Assembly (NCBI GenBank): GCA_002049985.1
Contig: MVCY01000014.1
Span: 1 to 11,378 of the forward strand
DNA from: Candidatus Latescibacteria bacterium 4484_181
GTDB taxonomy: Bacteria; Latescibacterota; MVCY01
Length of the DNA stretch: 11,378 nucleotides
Direction of reading: 5' to 3'
This document shows, one piece after another, positions 1 to 7,007 of the stretch. The translations under genes were made by a program, and so were the position numbers. A model generated the notes under the pieces. That model saw only the letters and a program-made list of their open reading frames with translations, was not told the DNA's origin and made no database searches. Numbering within the stretch: the first letter of the stretch is position 1; the number at the start of each line of letters is the position of its first letter.

Positions 1-173
1 GGTGGTGCAGTTCTCTTAAGTTTAGTAGTCCATTTCACAATCTCGTGAAGGGTTTAAGAGAGGCAAGACTATTTTGTAAGATATGATCGTATCCCTTGAA
101 CTTCGACATCTGGGTGGGAGGGCTCTCCAGAGCCCGATTCTCCAGAACCTGATTATATCGGCGTCTGAAGTTA

Positions 174-247
174 CCTCCTACATCGTTCATTGTTCAAGAG
201 TATCCTGACACCTCCTACATCGTTCATTGTTCAAGAGTATCCTGACA
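174..247. repeat. Two tandem copies of a 37-bp unit
   Basis: Positions 174-210 and 211-247 are identical 37-bp units, each starting CCTCCTACATCG and ending GTATCCTGACA, placed head to tail with no spacer. The base before each copy is also the same (A at 173 and 210). Perfect identity points to a recent duplication. With no spacers between units this is not a CRISPR array. I see no third copy in the window. Confidence 0.95.
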
Positions 248-283
248 ACTGAAAAATTGCCAAAAGTTCAAAGATTTCAAAAA

Positions 284-333
284 TTGGTGACTGGTTAATT
301 GGTGACCACCAGTCACTAATCACCAGTCACCAA
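284..333. repeat. 12-bp inverted repeat of GTGACTGGT type
   Basis: TTGGTGACTGGT (284-295) is the exact reverse complement of ACCAGTCACCAA (322-333). The 26-base middle contains further imperfect copies of the same words (TTGGTGACC, CCAGTCAC). Transcribed, it could form a stem-loop just upstream of the Shine-Dalgarno sequence AAGAGGA (334-340) of the gene starting at 348. Short GTGACTGG/CCAGTCAC clusters like this are familiar to me as intergenic repeats in several uncultured bacterial genomes, but that is recollection only. Confidence 0.8.
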
Positions 334-347
334 AAGAGGAGCGATAC

Positions 348-410
348 ATGAGAAAGCTTTCCCACAAATTCGAGTTTTGCGTCGTCGGTGGAGGCACCGC
401 CGGTCTGTGT
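348..410 (+). pseudogene. Truncated start of FAD-dependent oxidoreductase
   Basis: ATG at 348 is preceded by a good Shine-Dalgarno sequence, AAGAGGA, seven bases upstream. The first 21 codons end in CVVGGGTAGLC, the classic GxGxxG-type dinucleotide-binding start of FAD-dependent oxidoreductases, in which the family normally continues with an alanine-rich helix and several hundred residues. After the Cys codon (408-410) similarity stops: the frame runs on to a stop near 605 with no FAD-domain features. The 5' end of a real gene therefore appears intact while the body is gone, most simply through a deletion or rearrangement at about 410. It is the only plus-strand gene start I can support in the window. 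Confidence 0.6.
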
Positions 411-411
411 G

Positions 412-498
412 AGCCCAGACATAAAAAAGCGGAAAGATTTGGCGCAGGAAACAGCCAGACTCATCAGAAGCAAGCCTCTCGTGAACGAGATGAAATAG
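412..498 (+). pseudogene. Possible C-terminal remnant of an unknown gene
   Basis: Directly after the point where the FAD-oxidoreductase frame fails, a different plus-strand frame reads 28 residues beginning SPDIKKRKDLAQETARL and ending SKPLVNEMK before a TAG at 496-498. The composition is that of a charged amphipathic helix and looks protein-like, as expected for the tail of a second gene joined to the truncated one. I cannot name the family. A short open frame like this can occur by chance, so the call rests mainly on its position at the break. Confidence 0.25.
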
Positions 499-650
499 CA
501 GGCGTAGGACACCCTGGGATAAGAGGTCGCATGCTAAGAAAGCAGCAAATGTTATTACCATGTCTTAGCCCATCACAGCGTAAAGAGCCAGATATCATTC
601 ATTGAATATACGAGAGAAAGATACTCATCCGCTCACCAAATACCGAAGGC

Positions 651-2829
651 TTAGTACTGTAGATTAGGATTCCCTCGGTCTTGTGTGGTTGGCAGCATCG
701 AAGTGATCCTCATCCGTCCTCTTCTGTCTATAGTGACCGTGATCGCTCCATGGTTCTCAATATCATAGATTTCGCCCTCCGGGCCAAGGGCCTTCGTAAG
801 TTCTTCCCGCAAAGAACCGGTTCCTTTGCCTCCTGTCAGGATGAGCACCTGCGGAGATACTCTCTGGAGCAATCGCCGATATGATCCAATGGCGCACCCC
901 CTTCTGGTAAGCAATCTCCCATAGGCGATTACACGTCCAGGATGATGATGGCTGCCCATTGTCCAGGATGTTGTCGACCTGGAAATTCTCCAGGACCGAG
1001 ATTAGACCACCTATGTGGCTATTGTCCTGGTGGGTGAGGATAACAGCATCAATTCTCTTTACCCCTATGTGATGTAAGAAAGGGCAGATCACCGTTTTGC
1101 CGGCGTCGAAGTAGAGCGACTTGGGACCGGCATCTATTAGCACCTTTCTGCCGTTTGGAAACTGGACAAAGGCGGCATTGCCTCTGCCAACGTCCAAAAA
1201 GACTATTTGAAGCCGGCTTGAATTGGCCCAGATGGCCTTCCACAGACAGAGATTGGCCAGAATCAACGCAGAGAATAACAAGCCCTTTCGGACACGAATT
1301 GAATTCTGTGCCTGGGCAAACAATGCCAGGACACAGAAGTATACAAGGAAGAAAAGCAAAGAAGGGCTGGGAACGTGCATAGCCCCGTAGGGCAGGCTGG
1401 CAAAGAAACGGACTGTCTTGAGTAGAAACTTCAAGAAGAGCCAGTTGGCAGCGTTGAAGACCGTTGCCACTGGAGCACACCAGAATCCGAAGGCAGAGGC
1501 CAGAAAACCCAAGGCCAGGATCACACCCACCGTGGGGACAACCACGATGTTAGCCACGATCGAGACTAGGGGAAGCCGATTGAAGTGGAAAGCTGTTATA
1601 GGGGCTACCCCAAGCTGTGCAGAAGTGGAGACAGCGATGGCACCAAATACCCATTTACCCCACCATCGATCCTGTCTCCTCAAACTTCCTGGGAACAGAG
1701 AAAGTAGAGGACGGTAAAGGGAGACGATTGCGACAACGGCGCCAAAAGAAAGCTGAAAGCTAATGTCAAAAAGGGCTTGTGGCCAGATGAGAAGGATAAT
1801 TAGCGCTGCTAAGGCGATATTGTTAACGATATCCGAGTCACGCTCAAGCACGAGCCCCACTAAGACGACGGCGGCCATAATTGATGCTCTCACCACCGAT
1901 GGCCTCAGGTCGGCAACAAACATATAGAGAAACAGAGCAAGCAAAGTGGCCAAAGTAGCCCACCTGCTGGAAGACCACAGGAGACGAAACAGAGAGAAGA
2001 ATATTGCTACCACCAGTCCCACATGTAGGCCAGAGACAGCCAGGATATGGATCACCCCGGCATCAGCAAAGGCGGACTTTACCTTGTCTGGCAGGCCTCT
2101 CTTCTCCCCTAAGATTATCCCTTTCAGAACCGCCGCCGGCGCCCCAAGAAGGTTACGGTCAATGCTGCTGTGGATTCCCCTTCGAATGGGAAGTATAACC
2201 TTGGAGATGAACAGCCCATACAGATGCCGGGAACCCTCTTCTCCCTTCTCTACAAGTTCTATATCTTCCGGGGAAGATACGGAAAGCAGACCGAAGATTC
2301 CCCGACGAAGCAGGTAACTCCGGTAGTCAAAGCCGCCTGGATTCCTAGCCGGCGGAGGATGACGCAATCTCCCATAGACGCGGATCACGTCGCCATAGCC
2401 CAAACTGTGGGCTACTCCCTCCTTAAATGTGACCATGACCTTACCGCAAGCCTCCGTTGAGAAGCCATTGGTGGTAATCCTTCTGGCCGCAAGGGTGACT
2501 CTGGTCAGCTCCTGCAGGGATTGGCGTTCGCCGATGATCTGTCCTTCCAAGGCAACATCTTTCCCGAAACAGGGGAGGTTAGAGATGTGATTCAGAGGAA
2601 AGCCCCTGGTGGAGAGTTCATATCTGAAGCACCCACTGAACACTACCGCAGTTAAGAGGGGAATCTGTATCCAGGCAGTCTTAACCCTTCCAGAAACTAG
2701 GGCACTAATGCATAGGATCAACAGTGTACTGATGGCAAGGAATAGATGAAAAATGGGGATATCGACGAAATGGCCAGTCAATATCCCCAGAGTGAAAAAG
2801 AGACTGGTAATAAGGGCGGGTCTTCTCAT
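651..2829 (-). pseudogene. comEC: ComEC/Rec2 DNA-uptake channel, C-terminal domain broken
   Basis: ComEC forms the inner-membrane channel that passes single-stranded DNA into the cell during natural transformation. From ATG 2829 (MRRPALITSLFF) the frame shows the N-terminal membrane and DUF4131 region (about 1-195), then the Competence domain with HILAVSGLHVGL (261-272) and RPSVVRASIMA (309-319). The metallo-beta-lactamase-like domain begins at LQIVFLDVGRGNAAF (540-554), with ILTHQDNSHIGG at 597-608. Near residue 652 (about 870-885) the frame becomes nonsense. Typical ComEC C-terminal sequence (RLLQRVSPQVLIL, then ENHGAITVTI) resumes in another minus frame and ends at a stop at 651. The segment normally between, about 80-100 residues including the HHGS motif, is absent, so an out-of-frame deletion fits best. 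Two motif residues also deviate (DVGRGN, HQDNSH). The start is uncertain: an in-frame GTG at 2853 also exists and neither has a clear Shine-Dalgarno sequence, but ATG 2829 overlaps the stop of a mini-ORF. Confidence 0.8.
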
Positions 2830-2882
2830 TTCAGCAGGAAGGTGATTGGCCACAAAGACGCCAAGTACTGTTTAGTCTTCAT
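2826..2882 (-). CDS. 18-codon mini-ORF overlapping comEC start
   Basis: An ATG at 2882, about eight bases after AGGGAT, opens an 18-codon frame (MKTKQYLASLW...FLLK) whose TGA overlaps the proposed comEC start as ATGA (2826-2829). This could be a leader supplying translational coupling to comEC, which has no Shine-Dalgarno sequence of its own. It could equally be chance in the 70-bp gap between the truncated PorV-like gene and comEC. There is no family to recognise. Confidence 0.2.
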   Translation of the reverse strand: MKTKQYLASLWPITFLLK

Positions 2883-2923
2883 GTGTTGGTATCCCTGTGG
2901 CTCAGTCCTTGTCTACTCAGAAT

Positions 2924-3577
2924 TTACTCCTGGACACCCGGGGAATATCCTCTGCGGATGAAGCCTATATTGAGGGCAGAGGCCCCTACCGATAGACCGG
3001 CGATAGGGACTTTCAGAAGCAATCCTATATCAATAGCATAGCCATCTGAGGAGTAGCTCTCTATCTTTGAATAGATAGCCTTCAGCGCTCCTCCCACGAA
3101 GAGTCTCTTCGACACCGCTCGGCCCAGACACAACTGCAGGGCCCAGTCACCAGCCCTAAAACTGGGCAATCCTTCTCCGGTGGGATCCTCCTTGTCCGTC
3201 TTTTGCAGCTTACCATACGAGATATAACGGATTCCCGCACCCCAAAAGTTTTTAGTGCTCACTCGCTTACCGAACCCCACAAACCCAAGCTGAGTGTCGA
3301 GTAGATAGTCGGTGTAGCTGGCTGTTCCCACTGTTCTTCCAATAGTAGCCAACCCGGCTGGATTGACTCCCATAGAGTTAATATCCCCTTCGGCAGCAAC
3401 AAAGGCATCGCCTAGGGCAGCAGAGCGGGCAGCAGCATCTATCTTCAGAAAGCTGAAGCCAGTTGTGCCCACATGAGGGTTGGCAGCGCCGGCGCGAAAA
3501 GCTGTAAGAAGCCAACCCAAGAAAAAGAGCGCAATTATGGTTCTTGCCCCCCGTTCTTTTCTATTCCTCCTTCTCAT
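2924..3577 (-). pseudogene. PorV/PorQ-like outer-membrane protein, C-terminally truncated
   Basis: The 217-residue product begins with a basic n-region and a hydrophobic segment (about 13-29) ending AGA/ANPHVG, a standard signal peptide. FLKIDAAARSAALGDAFVAAEGD (43-65, quoted in part by its ends FLKID and AAEGD) and VNPAGLATI (71-79) follow, the hallmark of the PorV/PorQ and UPF0164 group of FadL-like outer-membrane beta-barrels. Some members are the outer-membrane shuttle proteins of type IX secretion, and many in other phyla have no known role. Alternating amphipathic strands continue to ALNIGFIRRGYSPGVQE and the frame stops there. Family members usually run to about 300-350 residues, so roughly 100 C-terminal residues are missing and the barrel would be incomplete. 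Neither other minus frame carries the missing part before comEC begins 94 bp on. The start has a GAGGAG sequence five bases upstream. The 5' half is well kept, so the break may be recent. Confidence 0.7.
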
Positions 3578-3728
3578 TCCTCCTCCTCATCCCAAGCATT
3601 TGCAAGGTGAACATCCTGGGTCTCGAGAATCTCCGCCCATGCTAATATCGAGGTGAAACTTCTATGTGTAGTTCATGCTATGCGTCTCTAAATACACCAA
3701 ACTTCCAAAAAAAATCTGGAAACCGTAT

Positions 3729-3855
3729 CCTCAGGTCAATGGAACATAGTGGCATAGCTCCTGGAAGGTTCCCGGGTGGGAATAGGTCGCCTTGGCTACA
3801 TTTGTGAGTCCTTGTGACCAGGGCTTCTGCTGTCAGCCTAATTCTTTAGGTTTTT
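3729..3855 (+). ncRNA. Candidate structured RNA with terminator-like end
   Basis: On the plus strand the segment folds by eye into a nested rod. The outer stem pairs 3729-3742 with 3810-3822 (core GGTCA/TGACC), followed inward by TAGC 3755-3758 with GCTA 3795-3798 and AAGG 3765-3768 with CCTT 3790-3793. A top hairpin pairs TCCC 3770-3773 with GGGA 3778-3781. After the rod come GGCT/AGCC and then CCTAA-TTCT-TTAGG followed by five T. A rod plus a terminator is reminiscent of small regulatory RNAs such as 6S RNA, but I recognise no conserved 6S, SRP, RNase P or tmRNA motif. The stems are short with mismatches, so chance folding is quite possible. Confidence 0.25.
3837..3855 (+). terminator. Weak plus-strand intrinsic terminator candidate
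   Basis: CCTAA (3837-3841), loop TTCT, TTAGG (3846-3850), then TTTTT (3851-3855). The stem is only five pairs and AT-rich, so termination would be inefficient unless it is stacked on the preceding GGCT/AGCC stem. It would serve a plus-strand transcript and does not fit any minus-strand gene. Confidence 0.3.
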
Positions 3856-4209
3856 CCTATGCGGCAGCCGCAACCCTCCATCCTCAAGCTTTTGACTAAT
3901 GCTGGGAGACAATTGCGGTTTCCCTCAGCGGCCGACAGAACCAAAGCCACCCTCTGCTTTGTGCAAACCCTCTGGCCTCAGCGATTCAAGCCTCCCTCTG
4001 CCCTAGCCCAACGGAAAGTACGCTTATTCTGCCTATTTCTCTAGCAAAGGGAAATAACAGATAGCTCGCTAAGACAAGGAATTTTCTCGTCATTCCTCTA
4101 ATTGCAATATTTTGTGAGGGTTAACTTAGATTCTGACTTCAGTCGGGCTTTGGTCTTTTTTGTTTCACATCACTCCACACCTTATGTTGCTCAACTGGCC
4201 GATGCTCCC

Positions 4210-5493
4210 TTAGATTATTTTGTTCATCACCAAGCCGCTGGGGACCTTGGGATAGAAATAGGTCGACTTAGGCGGCATTCTCTCTCCCTCACTGACCACG
4301 GCTTTTAACTGTTCCGCTGTTACTGCTCTCAGAAACAGCGCCAGTTGATATTCTCCCCCATCGACTAACTTGATCGCCCTCAGGGCATCAGCGGAGTAGA
4401 GAATCTCTGTATCGGATGGTTGTATCCCAAGAACATGTCGGATCAGCAGTGAGTGCAGTATCGTTACATCCAATCTCCTCCACTGAGCTGACCGGGGCTC
4501 GGTGACAAATTTCTCTATCAACTTTTGATCCTTCAGTTTTAAGAGAAAGAGCCTCTTCGACGCGTAAAGGCCGAAGGTTCCTCCTTCGTTCTGTTGCAAC
4601 CGGTTTAACATATTCTGCAGAGGATATTCGATAGGTTCAAGAGAGAAAAAAACCTCTAACCGGGATAGAAACTTCTCCAGTTCAAATTGGGCAATCCCTT
4701 TGAGTACCCGGTGCACAGGTAGAATGGTGAGGCCTGAGTTGTAGAGGTTGGTCAAATACATAAGGACATAGTCCCAGCCGCCTGTCTGTCCCGGATTCCT
4801 GTGGCGCATCTCATTCCGAAAGGCCAGAGCCGTCTCGTAGCGATGATGTCCATCGGCGATGAAGAGCACCTTCTGCTCCATTTTGTCCACCACCTGCTCG
4901 ATCAATCTGGGCTCCGTCAGTCTGTACAGCTCTCGTCTCACTCCATCTGGGTTGGTAGTCCTGATATCAGGACCATCTCCAATGCAGGGCGCAACTGCTT
5001 TTTCTATACCCAGTTCTGGATCTGAGTAAAGGGAAAAGATGGGACTGAAATTGGCTTTACAATTGCGGATAAGCCCCATTCGGTCTATTTTAGCCCTCTC
5101 TATGGTGTTTTCGTGGGGATAGATCACGCCAGAGGTAAATTCCTCCAAGCGGACCAGAGCGATAAATCCCCATCGGATCTTCTCCTCCCCGGTGGGGAGA
5201 CTGTAAGTTTCCCGACACACATATATTGCTGGCTTGGGATCTTGCACTAAAATTCGTTCTCTAAGCCAGCTATTCCAGAATCTACGGGCCCTTGCGTCTC
5301 TGTTCTCCTGCTCATTATCTCCAGGGAACTGTCTACCGAAAACCAGTCTGACGACATTCCACTGGCTGCGTCGGTATAGCTCCTCCTGGAGTTCAGGGGA
5401 AATCACATCCCAGGGGGGAGCTACAACTGAGTCCAGATCGCCAACCTTCTCCTCATTGTACATCACTGCCCGGAACGGAATAATCTGCGCCAT
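4210..5493 (-). CDS. DUF1015 family protein (possible ParB/sulfiredoxin-like fold)
   Basis: The protein has 427 residues, the normal length of the DUF1015 (COG4198) family. Family signatures visible are APPWDVIS (25-32), YPHENTI (125-131), ADGHHRYETALAF (213-225) and the C-terminal block ERMPPKSTYFYPKVPSGL (404-421). There is no signal peptide or membrane segment, so it is a soluble cytoplasmic protein. The biochemical role is not established. The DGHHR motif resembles that of ParB/Srx-fold enzymes such as the archaeal ADP-dependent serine kinase SerK, and in several bacteria the gene neighbours serA, so a small-molecule or serine-related kinase role is a reasonable but unproven idea. The start at 5493 was chosen because AGGAGG lies four bases upstream and the family's conserved N-terminus (MAQIIPFRAV) begins there, although the frame stays open to 5559. 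It stands alone, with about 310 bp before it and 630 bp after. Confidence 0.88.
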   Translation of the reverse strand: MAQIIPFRAVMYNEEKVGDLDSVVAPPWDVISPELQEELYRRSQWNVVRLVFGRQFPGDNEQENRDARARRFWNSWLRERILVQDPKPAIYVCRETYSLPTGEEKIRWGFIALVRLEEFTSGVIYPHENTIERAKIDRMGLIRNCKANFSPIFSLYSDPELGIEKAVAPCIGDGPDIRTTNPDGVRRELYRLTEPRLIEQVVDKMEQKVLFIADGHHRYETALAFRNEMRHRNPGQTGGWDYVLMYLTNLYNSGLTILPVHRVLKGIAQFELEKFLSRLEVFFSLEPIEYPLQNMLNRLQQNEGGTFGLYASKRLFLLKLKDQKLIEKFVTEPRSAQWRRLDVTILHSLLIRHVLGIQPSDTEILYSADALRAIKLVDGGEYQLALFLRAVTAEQLKAVVSEGERMPPKSTYFYPKVPSGLVMNKII

Positions 5494-5804
5494 ACCACCT
5501 CCTAAGGTAGCATTTTGACTTAGGTAGGATAAACAGGGATTCAAAACTCCGACTCCCAAATTGCAGACAAACTTGAAGTTTAAGTACTGTTAATTCTCCG
5601 CTGAATCTTCTTTCTATCCGATTCTATCAGCCTCTGGAGATAGCTGCTATAGGCTCTTTTAAGAAAGCACCGTAGAAAAATTGAGCGTAGTTCGCCACAA
5701 CAAGGCCCGGTTGAACATTTGGATTCCAATTATTGTAACTGTTGCGAATTTTGAAGTTTCTTGTTGGCAATCTACTAAGGCTTAATAAGTCTCCCCGGTT
5801 CCAG
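5494..5804. other. 311-bp gap between ispG and DUF1015 gene
   Basis: AT-rich, with no coding frame I can support on either strand. No T-run hairpin follows the ispG stop, and I see no well-formed -35/-10 pair. The DUF1015 promoter presumably lies here because of the spacing, but I cannot place it. The only clear signal is the AGGAGG ribosome binding site at about 5498-5503 at the gene's edge. Confidence 0.5.
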
Positions 5805-6854
5805 CTATTTACCTTCGATTTCCTTCAACAGTGCATCCACAAGCTGATTCTCTTTCACTTTTTTTATCACCTTGCCCTGTTTAAAAATCAGCCCTTCTCC
5901 CTTTCCACCGGCGATGCCGAAGTCGGCTTCTCTTGCTTCCCCCGGACCGTTGACCACGCAGCCCATCACGGCGATCTTAACCGGTTTTTCTAAGTTTTTC
6001 ACTCTGCGCTCTACTTCTTCGGTCAACCGAATCACGTCGATTTGGGCCCGGCCACAGGTGGGGCAGGAGATAACGGTAGGACCCCTCTGCCTTAATCCCA
6101 AAGACTTTAAGATCTCAAAGCCCACCTTCACCTCTTCTATCGGGTCGCTGGTGAGAGAGACCCGGATGGTATCGCCGATTCCCTGGGCAAGCACTGCCCC
6201 AATGCCCACTGCCGATCTTATAGCCCCCGGTTTCAAAGTGCCCGCCTCGGTAATCCCCACATGCAAGGGGTAGTTCACTTTCTCAGAGATCAACTCATAA
6301 GCGCGAATACTTACTGGCACATCGGAACTTTTCAGAGAGATAACTATCTCCTCGAAACCCAGCTCTTCAAAGAGCGACACATGTCTCAGGGCGCTTTCCA
6401 CCATAGCCTCGGCGGTTGGCCAGCCGTATTTCTGCAGAAGCTCTTTCTCCAGAGAGCCGGAGTTAACTCCGATCCTGATAGGAATTTTTCTCTCGCTGGC
6501 AGCTTTTACTACCGCCTCTATCCTCTCCCTTGAGCCGATGTTTCCAGGATTGATGCGCAGTTTATCCACCCCAGCCTCTACAGCCGAGAGGGCCAGACGG
6601 TAGTCGAAGTGGATATCCGCCACCAGGGGGATGGCTATTTGCTGTTTGATTTCCGACAGAGCCTTAGCGGCGGCCTGATCCGGCACCGCCACTCTCACGA
6701 TCTCACAGCCTGCCTGCTGGAGGCGATGAATCTGCCCCACTGTTGCGTCTATGTCCCCGGTGTCAGTATTGGTCATCGACTGCACCGTCACCGGGCTGCC
6801 GCCGCCTACGGGGAGGTTGCCCAAAAGCACTTTCTTGGTAAGTTTTCTTTGCAT
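5805..6854 (-). CDS. ispG: 4-hydroxy-3-methylbut-2-enyl diphosphate synthase
   Basis: IspG (GcpE) converts 2-C-methyl-erythritol 2,4-cyclodiphosphate to HMBPP, the next-to-last step of the MEP isoprenoid pathway, using a [4Fe-4S] cluster in the cytoplasm. The 349 residues match the short bacterial form without the plant/Chlamydia insert. Visible are VQSMTNTDT (24-32), VADIHFDYRLAL (78-89), LRINPGNIG (99-107), IPIRIGVNSGSLEK (124-137) and HVGITEAGT (198-206). The cluster ligands are Cys264 and Cys267 (SCPTCGR), Cys299 in GCVVNGPGEA and Glu306. The start at 6854 was chosen by alignment with known IspG N-termini (MQRKLTKKVLLGNLPVGGG). The frame is open to 6941 but the extra 29 residues are not family-like. 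The Shine-Dalgarno sequence GAGG is close, about three bases away. It lies 140 bp after leuB with no terminator visible, so it may be cotranscribed with the leu genes, though it belongs to an unrelated pathway. Confidence 0.97.
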   Translation of the reverse strand: MQRKLTKKVLLGNLPVGGGSPVTVQSMTNTDTGDIDATVGQIHRLQQAGCEIVRVAVPDQAAAKALSEIKQQIAIPLVADIHFDYRLALSAVEAGVDKLRINPGNIGSRERIEAVVKAASERKIPIRIGVNSGSLEKELLQKYGWPTAEAMVESALRHVSLFEELGFEEIVISLKSSDVPVSIRAYELISEKVNYPLHVGITEAGTLKPGAIRSAVGIGAVLAQGIGDTIRVSLTSDPIEEVKVGFEILKSLGLRQRGPTVISCPTCGRAQIDVIRLTEEVERRVKNLEKPVKIAVMGCVVNGPGEAREADFGIAGGKGEGLIFKQGKVIKKVKENQLVDALLKEIEGK

Positions 6855-6981
6855 AACCTCAAGATTCACAGAAAAGTGTGGAAGAAACAGCCAGTAGCAA
6901 GTAAGCAGAAAGGACCAAGAGGCAAGCAATTGCCCGTTCACCTACACAGGGAGCATAGTGGTGCCACACCCCTGCTTTCCT

Positions 6982-7007
6982 CCCTTTCTCACTCTCACCC
7001 ACTCTCC
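6982..7007. repeat. Degenerate CTCACCC/CTCTCC repeat at leuB stop
   Basis: Read on the minus strand, GGAGAG-TGGGTGAG-AGTGAG-AAAGGG resembles the element at 9927-9963 (GGAGAGGGTCGGGGTGAGGGCGAAGGGG) allowing small gaps. The leuB stop codon TGA (6995-6997) falls inside it, so the last few LeuB residues (EGESG) appear to come from the repeat. Similarity was judged by eye. Confidence 0.4.

Larger units (their letters stand above)
1..347. other. Gene-free left end with repeats
   Basis: I find no convincing coding region on either strand here. The stretch holds a small GC hairpin (GGGCTC, loop TCCA, GAGCCC, 120-135) with no T run behind it, a 37-bp tandem duplication (174-247), and an AT-rich spacer. 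An inverted repeat of GGTGACTGGT type (284-333) ends just before a ribosome binding site (334-340). The sequence looks like non-coding, repeat-bearing DNA upstream of the truncated plus-strand gene that starts at 348. Confidence 0.6.
3578..4209. other. 632-bp gap without a supported gene
   Basis: The frames here are short and lack protein-like features. The half next to the PorV-like gene holds a run of eight A on the plus strand (about 3706-3714) and a candidate structured RNA (3729-3855). The half next to the DUF1015 gene has CCCTCTG three times (3950-3956, 3968-3974, 3994-4000) and CCTCAGCG twice, which could be degenerate repeats or binding sites. I see no clear promoter for the PorV-like gene and no strong terminator for the DUF1015 gene. 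Confidence 0.5.

Noticed and set aside
120..135. GGGCTC/GAGCCC hairpin as a terminator
   Set aside because: The stem is six pairs with no T run on either strand and no gene ending beside it in this window.
174..247. CRISPR-like direct repeats of 37 bp
   Set aside because: The two units abut with no spacer, there are only two of them, and no cas genes are present.
651..959. Separate 102-residue gene after comEC
   Set aside because: Its N-terminal part is an out-of-frame reading of comEC, and its C-terminal part is the ComEC tail, so it is a fragment of the broken gene.
3855..3880. tmRNA tag: on the minus strand GCG GCT GCC GCA TAG reads AAAA-stop
   Set aside because: An in-frame TGA lies ten codons before the stop, and no tRNA-like ends (acceptor arm, GGTTCGA T-arm) are visible around it.
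3859..4044. Plus-strand 61-codon open frame
   Set aside because: There is no Shine-Dalgarno sequence, its composition is not protein-like, and it overlaps the terminator-like region and short repeats.
4102..4308. Plus-strand 68-codon open frame
   Set aside because: It overlaps the conserved 3' end of the DUF1015 gene on the other strand and has no family features.
6855..6941. Longer IspG with a hydrophobic N-terminal extension
   Set aside because: IspG is cytoplasmic, and the extension aligns with nothing in the family; it lies in the leuB-ispG gap.
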